Shown here piece after piece: positions 59,106-64,000 of a DNA stretch of 64,000 bases. Under the pieces are notes generated by a model. It searched no databases. It was not told the origin of the DNA and was given only the letters and a program-made list of their open reading frames with translations. Made by a program: the position numbers and the translations under genes. How positions within the stretch are numbered: the stretch's first letter is position 1; each line of letters begins with the position of its first letter. The stretch is from positions 186,001-250,000 of the forward strand of contig OY282519.1 in the NCBI GenBank assembly GCA_958296405.1, in the 5' to 3' direction. This stretch comes from an uncultured Pseudomonadales bacterium (GTDB taxonomy: Bacteria; Pseudomonadota; Gammaproteobacteria; Pseudomonadales; Azotimanducaceae).

Positions 59106-60151
59106 CTGGAACGATACGGTCGGCCAGCTTGGTCCATCAGCGCGTTGTAATCGCGCAGGATCTGCACCACGCGGGCATTGCGCGGGCTCTGCTTGGCAAT
59201 CTCGTCCCAGAACTTGCGGGCTTCGGCCACCACCGTCGCCCACTCCGCATCCGGTATGGATGTGAGTTCAAGCTTCGTCCCCTCCACCCGCAACTTCGCT
59301 TCGCCGCCCCAATACCAGTGCTGCCGGTAGTAGTGCGAGCTGTCCATGCAAAGGCGGAACAACTCCTTTAGATGTTCGGGCACGGCGTCCCATTTCTCAG
59401 AGTTGGCGAAGTACGAGCCGCACCAAGCGCCGGAGATGTTGTTCGTCAGAAAGTAGTCCGTCACGTCCGCCCAGCCGACGGTGTAGTCCTCGGTGATGCC
59501 AGACCATGCGATGCCGTCCAGCTCGCCCGTCTGCACCGCCACTTCCACGTCCTCGGAAGGCAGCGACACCGGCACCACGCCAAAGCGTGACAGGAAGCGC
59601 CCGGCGGTGGGGAAGGTGAAGATGCGCAGCCCCTTGAGGTCGGCCAAGCTCCGAATGGGCGCCACGGTGTTGAAGTGGCAGGGATCCCAAGCGCCGGCGC
59701 TGAGCCAAGTCACCCCTTCCACCTCGCCATATGCCTCTGCCCAGATTTCATCCAGCCCCCACTGATGAAAGAGCGCCGGCACGTCTAAGCTGTAGCGGCA
59801 CGCGAACGGGAAGTAGCCGCCGAACACGGAGACATCCACGGGAGCGGCGATGGAGTCGTCGTCGGACTGCACGGCGTCGATGGTGCCGCGCTGCATGGCG
59901 CGGAACAGCTCGCCCGTGGGCACTAGCTGATCCGCGAAGAAGAGCTCGATCTCCATGTCGCCGTTGGCGGCTTTGTTGAAGGAATCGATGGATGGCTTGA
60001 TGACGTGCTCTGCGAGAGCCGGGCCGGCGTATGTCTGCAGCCGCCATCGGATCTTGGTTTTGGACTGCGCGTGAACGGCCGGCGCACCGAACGCCGCGCC
60101 GGCTGCGGACGCAGCGCCCGCCTTCTTCAGAAAGTTCCTTCTCGTTGCCAT
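59102..60151 (-). CDS. TRAP transporter substrate-binding protein DctP
   Basis: Periplasmic receptor of 349 residues. The start ATG gives a Tat-like signal (TRRNFLKKAGAASAAG) cleaved near VHAQS. The mature region IRWRLQTYAGPALAEHVI and PSEDVEVAVQTGELDGIAWSG match the family that binds carboxylates or related acids. The ligand cannot be deduced. The three TRAP genes run dctQ-dctM-dctP on the minus strand, with 68 bases between dctM and dctP. Confidence 0.9.
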   Translation of the reverse strand: MATRRNFLKKAGAASAAGAAFGAPAVHAQSKTKIRWRLQTYAGPALAEHVIKPSIDSFNKAANGDMEIELFFADQLVPTGELFRAMQRGTIDAVQSDDDSIAAPVDVSVFGGYFPFACRYSLDVPALFHQWGLDEIWAEAYGEVEGVTWLSAGAWDPCHFNTVAPIRSLADLKGLRIFTFPTAGRFLSRFGVVPVSLPSEDVEVAVQTGELDGIAWSGITEDYTVGWADVTDYFLTNNISGAWCGSYFANSEKWDAVPEHLKELFRLCMDSSHYYRQHWYWGGEAKLRVEGTKLELTSIPDAEWATVVAEARKFWDEIAKQSPRNARVVQILRDYNALMDQAGRPYRSS

Positions 60152-60219
60152 GCGCCATGACCTCCTAGTGGACTCAACGCCGCAATCATAGCCGGCTCGC
60201 CGGCTGGCAGACCTGCGCC

Positions 60220-61542
60220 TTAAGCCCCATACCGCAACTGCGGCAGCCACAGCGCGAGTTGCGGGAAGGCCATCACCAACGCCAGCGCGAGCACCATCAC
60301 CAGCACGAAGGGCACGATGGAGCGGTAGATGTCACCGATGGTCACCGCGGTGGGCGCCAACGCCCGCATCAAGAACAGGTTGTAGCCGAACGGCGGCGTC
60401 ATGTAGGCGATCTGGCAGGTGATGGTGTAGAGCACGCCGTACCAAACCAAGTCGAAGCCGAGCGCCCCGACGAGCGGCACATAGAGCGGCGCCACGATCA
60501 CCAACATCGCGGTGTCGTCCAGGAAGGCACCCATCAGCAGAAACGAGAGCTGCATCAGGATCAGCACTTCCCAAGGGCCAAGGCCCAATCGCTCGAGGAA
60601 CAAGCCCTCCAAGACGCGCACCGCCCCAAGGCCGTCGAACACCGAGCCGAAGCAGAGCGCCGCCAAGATGATCCACATGAACATGCAGCTCACCCCCAGC
60701 GTTTTGCGCAGCGTCTCTTCCAGCACCACCCGGGTGAGCCGTCCCTTGGCGAACGCGGCCAAGGTCGCCGCCACGGCGCCCACCGCGGAGCTCTCCACGA
60801 GGCTCGTGTAGCCCATGAGAAAAAGCCCCGTCATGCTGAAGAAGATGGCGAACGGCACCAACCCCGCGCGCAGCGACTTGAGCTTGTCCGCCAACGGCGC
60901 GCGCCGATCCGCCGCCGGCAGCGGCGGGCCGAGCAGCGGCTGCCAGTGGCAGCGCACGGCGATGTAGATGATGAAGAGCGCCGCCATCAAGAGGCCCGGG
61001 ATGACGCCGGCGAGCCAAAGTTGCCCCACCGGTTGGCGCGCGATCATCCCGTACAGCACCAGCACGACGCTCGGCGGCACCAAGATGCCGAGGGAACTGC
61101 CGGCCTGGATCACCCCCGTCACCATGATCTTGTCGTAGTTGCGCCGCAGCAGCTCCGGCAACGCGATGGTGGCGCCGATGGCCATGCCGGCGACGCTGAG
61201 GCCATTCATCGCGGACACCACCACCATCAGCCCGATGGTGCCGATGGCGAGGCCGCCGCGCACCGGGCCGAACCAGACATGGAACATCCGATACAGGTCG
61301 TCCGCGATGCCGGATTCGGCGAGCACGAAGCCCATGTAGACGAACATCGGCAAGGTGAGCAGCGGATACCACTTCATCAGCTTCATGGCCGCGGCGAACG
61401 CCATCTCGCCGCCGCCGTCGCCCCAAAGGAGGAGCGCTGCGATCGCCGCCACGGAGCCGATGGCCGCAAACACCCGCTGCCCGGTGATGAGCATCAGCAT
61501 CATCGACGTGAACATCAGCAGCGCGATGAGTTCGTAGCCCAC
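60220..61542 (-). CDS. TRAP transporter large permease DctM
   Basis: Twelve-segment membrane subunit of 440 residues that couples solute uptake to sodium or proton entry. Family motifs include SAMNGLSVAGMAIGATIALPEL and IQAGSSLGILVPPSVVLVLYG. The GTG start at 61542 has GAGGAGC six bases upstream, inside the end of dctQ. One base separates it from the dctQ stop. Confidence 0.93.
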   Translation of the reverse strand: MGYELIALLMFTSMMLMLITGQRVFAAIGSVAAIAALLLWGDGGGEMAFAAAMKLMKWYPLLTLPMFVYMGFVLAESGIADDLYRMFHVWFGPVRGGLAIGTIGLMVVVSAMNGLSVAGMAIGATIALPELLRRNYDKIMVTGVIQAGSSLGILVPPSVVLVLYGMIARQPVGQLWLAGVIPGLLMAALFIIYIAVRCHWQPLLGPPLPAADRRAPLADKLKSLRAGLVPFAIFFSMTGLFLMGYTSLVESSAVGAVAATLAAFAKGRLTRVVLEETLRKTLGVSCMFMWIILAALCFGSVFDGLGAVRVLEGLFLERLGLGPWEVLILMQLSFLLMGAFLDDTAMLVIVAPLYVPLVGALGFDLVWYGVLYTITCQIAYMTPPFGYNLFLMRALAPTAVTIGDIYRSIVPFVLVMVLALALVMAFPQLALWLPQLRYGA

Positions 61543-61543
61543 T

Positions 61544-62050
61544 TCAGAGCTCCTCGCCTTTGGCCTTGGCGATGTCCTTGAACAGCGTCGCGAATCCCTG
61601 CAGCAGCATCAGCAAGATGGCGATGCACGCGAGCACCTTGATGGGCGCCATGTACGGCCCCCACGCGGAGTGGCCGCGTTCGCCGTACTCGATGGCGTAC
61701 TGGGCGCTGTGCAGGCCGCCGTATAGCAGCAGCGCCAAGTAGGCGAGCAGGAAGACGATGGTGAAGCTATCCACCCAAGCACGGGTGCGCGGCGACCATG
61801 CGCCGTATGCCAAATCCATGCGCACATGGCTGTCCAGCTGCATGGAGTAGGCGCCGCCGAGCAGGTAGTAGGCAACCATCACGAACTGCGCCATCTCCAA
61901 CGTCCACAGCGACGGCGTGAAGAACGTCTTGGAAAGCGAAGACCAGAGCAGCACACCCGCCATGGCGACGATGAGCCACATGGCGCCGCGGCCAACGCGC
62001 CGATTCACGGCTTCCACCCAGCGAACGTAGGTCTTGATGGCGTGTGGCAT
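61544..62050 (-). CDS. TRAP transporter small permease DctQ
   Basis: Four-helix subunit of 168 residues that scaffolds DctM. The family region LEMAQFVMVAYYLLGGAYSMQLDSHVRMDL-type (conserved S-M-Q-L-D-S-H-V-R) is present. First gene of the TRAP operon. The 286 bases between its start and the plus-strand synthetase at 62337 are GC-rich and show no feature I can name. Confidence 0.88.
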   Translation of the reverse strand: MPHAIKTYVRWVEAVNRRVGRGAMWLIVAMAGVLLWSSLSKTFFTPSLWTLEMAQFVMVAYYLLGGAYSMQLDSHVRMDLAYGAWSPRTRAWVDSFTIVFLLAYLALLLYGGLHSAQYAIEYGERGHSAWGPYMAPIKVLACIAILLMLLQGFATLFKDIAKAKGEEL

Positions 62051-62336
62051 TGGCGGCTACGGCTGCCCCAAGCGCGGCGGAATCAACAACAGACGCGGGA
62101 TTATCGCCGCGGCGGGGGTTCGGCGCATCGGCGCTTGAGCGGTTGTCGGGCCAGCGCAACGCAAGGGACGCAAGCGGGCATGGCACCTACACCGGCGCCA
62201 GCCCAGCCCTTGCCGCGGGCGCGGCCGAAGTGGGCCACGATGGGCGCCCGCACCCACCGTGCCGCGACGCCATCCCCTGCCCTCGTGGAATCGCCCCCTG
62301 AGTCGGTTAACCTTTTGGCATCAGGGGAGGGAGCGC

Positions 62337-64000
62337 ATGTCCAAACAGCAAGACGTCGTCGACATCGTGGCCAAGGCGATGAGCGCCGGGCGGGAAGCCC
62401 TGAACGCCGCCGAGGCGCACCGCGTGTGCGCGGCCTACGGCATCTCCATGCCGCCTCAAGGCGTCGCCACATCCGCCGCCGAGGCGACGCGCATCGCCGC
62501 GGACATCGGCTATCCAGTGGTCGCCAAGATCGATTCGCCAGACATCCTCCACAAGACGGACGCCGATGGCGTGATCCTCGGCATCGCGGACGACGCGGCC
62601 CTTGAAGCGGCTTGCGAGCGGTTGGTGGAGGCCGCGAAGGCAGCCGGCGCACAGGCTAACGGCGTGCTCGTGCAGCGCCAGATGGAACAACGGCCAGGCA
62701 CCCAAGAGACCATCATCGGCGCCGTGACAGACCCCGTGTTCGGCAAGCTGGTGGCCTTCGGCCTCGGCGGCGTGTTGGTGGAAGCCTTGCAGGACGTGAC
62801 GTTCCGCCTCGCTCCCGCCGACGCAGCCGAAGCCGAAGCCATGCTCGGCGACATCGCCGGCGCCACGTTGCTGGACGGCGTTCGCGGCGCCCCAGCGGTG
62901 GACCGAGCGGCGTTGGCGGACGTCATCGCCCGCGTCAGCCAGCTGGTGGCCGATGTGCCGGCCATCCACGAGCTAGACTTGAATCCGGTGTTCGCAGACG
63001 CCCAAGGCGCCACCGCGGTGGACGCCCGCATATTGCTGAAGCCCCCGGCCGCCGCGCCAGAGCGCCCATCGCAAGACGCCATCCTCGCCGCCATGCGGCG
63101 CATCATGCAGCCAGATTCCGTCGCGGTGATCGGCGCGTCCGCGGAAGACGGCAAGATCGGCAACTCGGTGATGCGCAACCTCATCGACGGCGGCTACGAG
63201 GGAGCGATCCATCCCATCCACCCCCGCGCCGACGCCATCCTCGGCCGCCCATGCCACGCGAGCGTGGCGGACGTGCCGGGAGACATCGACATCGCCATCT
63301 TCTGCATTCCCGCGCGCTTCGTCGCCGGCGTGTTGGCCGAATGTGGCAAGAAGGGCATCCCCGGCGCCATCCTCATTCCATCCGGCTTCGCGGAGGTGGG
63401 CGAACACGCCCTGCAAGACGAGATCGTCGCCGTGGCCCGCGCCAATGGCGTGCGCCTGATGGGGCCCAACATCTACGGCTTCTACTATACGCACAAGAAC
63501 CTCTGCGCCACCTTCTGCACGCCGTACACCGAACGCGGCAAGGTGGCGCTCTCTTCCCAGAGCGGCGGCGTCGGCATGGCCATCGTCGGCTTCAGCCGCT
63601 CCGCCAAGATGGGCGTGTCGGCCATCGTCGGCCTCGGCAACAAGGCAGACTTGGACGAAGACGACCTGCTCACCTTCTTCGAGCAAGACCCAAACACCGA
63701 AGTCATCGCCATGCACGTGGAGGACTTGAAGGATGGCCGCGCCTTTGCGGAGGCGGCCGCCAGGGTGTCCAAGAAAAAGCCCGTGGTGGTGCTGAAGGCG
63801 GGACGCACCCGGTTAGGCGCCCGCGCCGCGAACTCGCACACCGGCGCCCTCGCCGGGGATGACCGGGTGTACGACGCGGTGCTCAAGCAGAGCGGCGTCA
63901 TCCGCGCCATGACGCTGAACGACATGCTGGAGTTCGCGCGCGGCCTGCAGGTGCTGCCGACGCCGAAGGGCGAGAACGTGCTCATCCTCACCGGCGCCGG
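62337..64000 (+). CDS. Acyl-CoA synthetase, NDP-forming (runs off window)
   Basis: 554 complete codons, still open at the right edge. GGGGAGGGAGC precedes the ATG. An ATP-grasp domain comes first (about 15-235; YPVVAKIDSPDILHKTDADGV), then a CoA-binding Rossmann domain (about 255-350; VAVIGASAEDGKIGN) and a succinyl-CoA-synthetase-like domain with the phospho-histidine at His501 (ANSHTGALAG). This swapped order, ligase part last, occurs in several family members. The acid used is unknown. It is not part of the TRAP operon, being on the other strand. Confidence 0.9.
   Translation, partial: MSKQQDVVDIVAKAMSAGREALNAAEAHRVCAAYGISMPPQGVATSAAEATRIAADIGYPVVAKIDSPDILHKTDADGVILGIADDAALEAACERLVEAAKAAGAQANGVLVQRQMEQRPGTQETIIGAVTDPVFGKLVAFGLGGVLVEALQDVTFRLAPADAAEAEAMLGDIAGATLLDGVRGAPAVDRAALADVIARVSQLVADVPAIHELDLNPVFADAQGATAVDARILLKPPAAAPERPSQDAILAAMRRIMQPDSVAVIGASAEDGKIGNSVMRNLIDGGYEGAIHPIHPRADAILGRPCHASVADVPGDIDIAIFCIPARFVAGVLAECGKKGIPGAILIPSGFAEVGEHALQDEIVAVARANGVRLMGPNIYGFYYTHKNLCATFCTPYTERGKVALSSQSGGVGMAIVGFSRSAKMGVSAIVGLGNKADLDEDDLLTFFEQDPNTEVIAMHVEDLKDGRAFAEAAARVSKKKPVVVLKAGRTRLGARAANSHTGALAGDDRVYDAVLKQSGVIRAMTLNDMLEFARGLQVLPTPKGENVLILTGA

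Overview
The window is a GC-rich bacterial chromosome segment, densely coded on both strands. It is most likely from a gammaproteobacterium. The evidence is the cell-wall/lipoate cluster rsfS-mrdA-rodA-mltB-dacA-ybeD-lipB, the complete electron-transport operon in the order rnfABCDGE, the neighbourhood rppH-ptsP ... lgt-thyA-folA, a FabV-type enoyl reductase, and thyA and nth genes of exactly Escherichia coli length. A large TonB-dependent receptor shows a Gram-negative envelope. I cannot name the genus. Two phytanoyl-CoA-dioxygenase-family genes, a DUF3604 protein and a TRAP transporter would suit a marine or host-associated heterotroph, but that is inference.

Layout. 0-7.9 kb: elongasome and peptidoglycan genes overlapping head to tail, then lipB and an Nramp-like transporter. 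7.9-11 kb: glutamate dehydrogenase (minus strand) and a solitary cytosine-5 DNA methyltransferase. 11-18 kb: argA, a PhyH-family dioxygenase, ilvD and a TonB receptor. 18.1-25.5 kb (minus): hemE, fabV, an AcoX-like kinase, an S9 peptidase, folA, thyA, lgt. 25.6-32.2 kb: a TANGO2-like protein, an SDR lacking the usual catalytic residues, ptsP-rppH (minus) and a DUF255/thioredoxin-fold protein. 32.3-40.4 kb: dcd and mrp (minus), metG, then rnfABCDGE, whose first gene appears to start with CTG. 40.6-45.5 kb: an orphan Tat-exported binding protein, a membrane sensor with HAMP but no output domain, an OFA-type MFS carrier and a long PRPP-synthetase homologue. 45.6-49.3 kb: nth, a second PhyH protein and a DUF3604 protein.

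49.4-58.2 kb is the accessory region. On the minus strand, in operon order, lie wreckage of what looks like a helicase/(methylase)/DUF499 defence system. The helicase has an N-terminal XRE helix-turn-helix and a two-base deletion in its Walker A motif. Next come an unassigned tail fragment, an in-frame chimera of an AAA ATPase start with a PIN-nuclease end, and a DUF499 gene reduced to its two ends. Inside the wreck sits an apparently intact two-gene cassette: an AAA ATPase plus a 206-residue protein with conserved-looking acidic residues. It is flanked by an imperfect 26-bp direct repeat and is the best candidate for an undescribed or poorly described defence module. Beyond a 2-hydroxyacyl-CoA lyase-like gene come a second, unrelated DNA methyltransferase, a large PIN-domain protein overlapping a small upstream partner gene, and a fragment of a duplicated DUF2233 gene.

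58.2-64 kb: an intact DUF2233 lipoprotein, a TRAP transporter (DctQ, DctM, DctP; minus) and the start of an NDP-forming acyl-CoA synthetase that runs off the end. I saw no tRNA, rRNA, CRISPR array or recognisable insertion sequence. No gene-free stretch exceeds about 300 bases.
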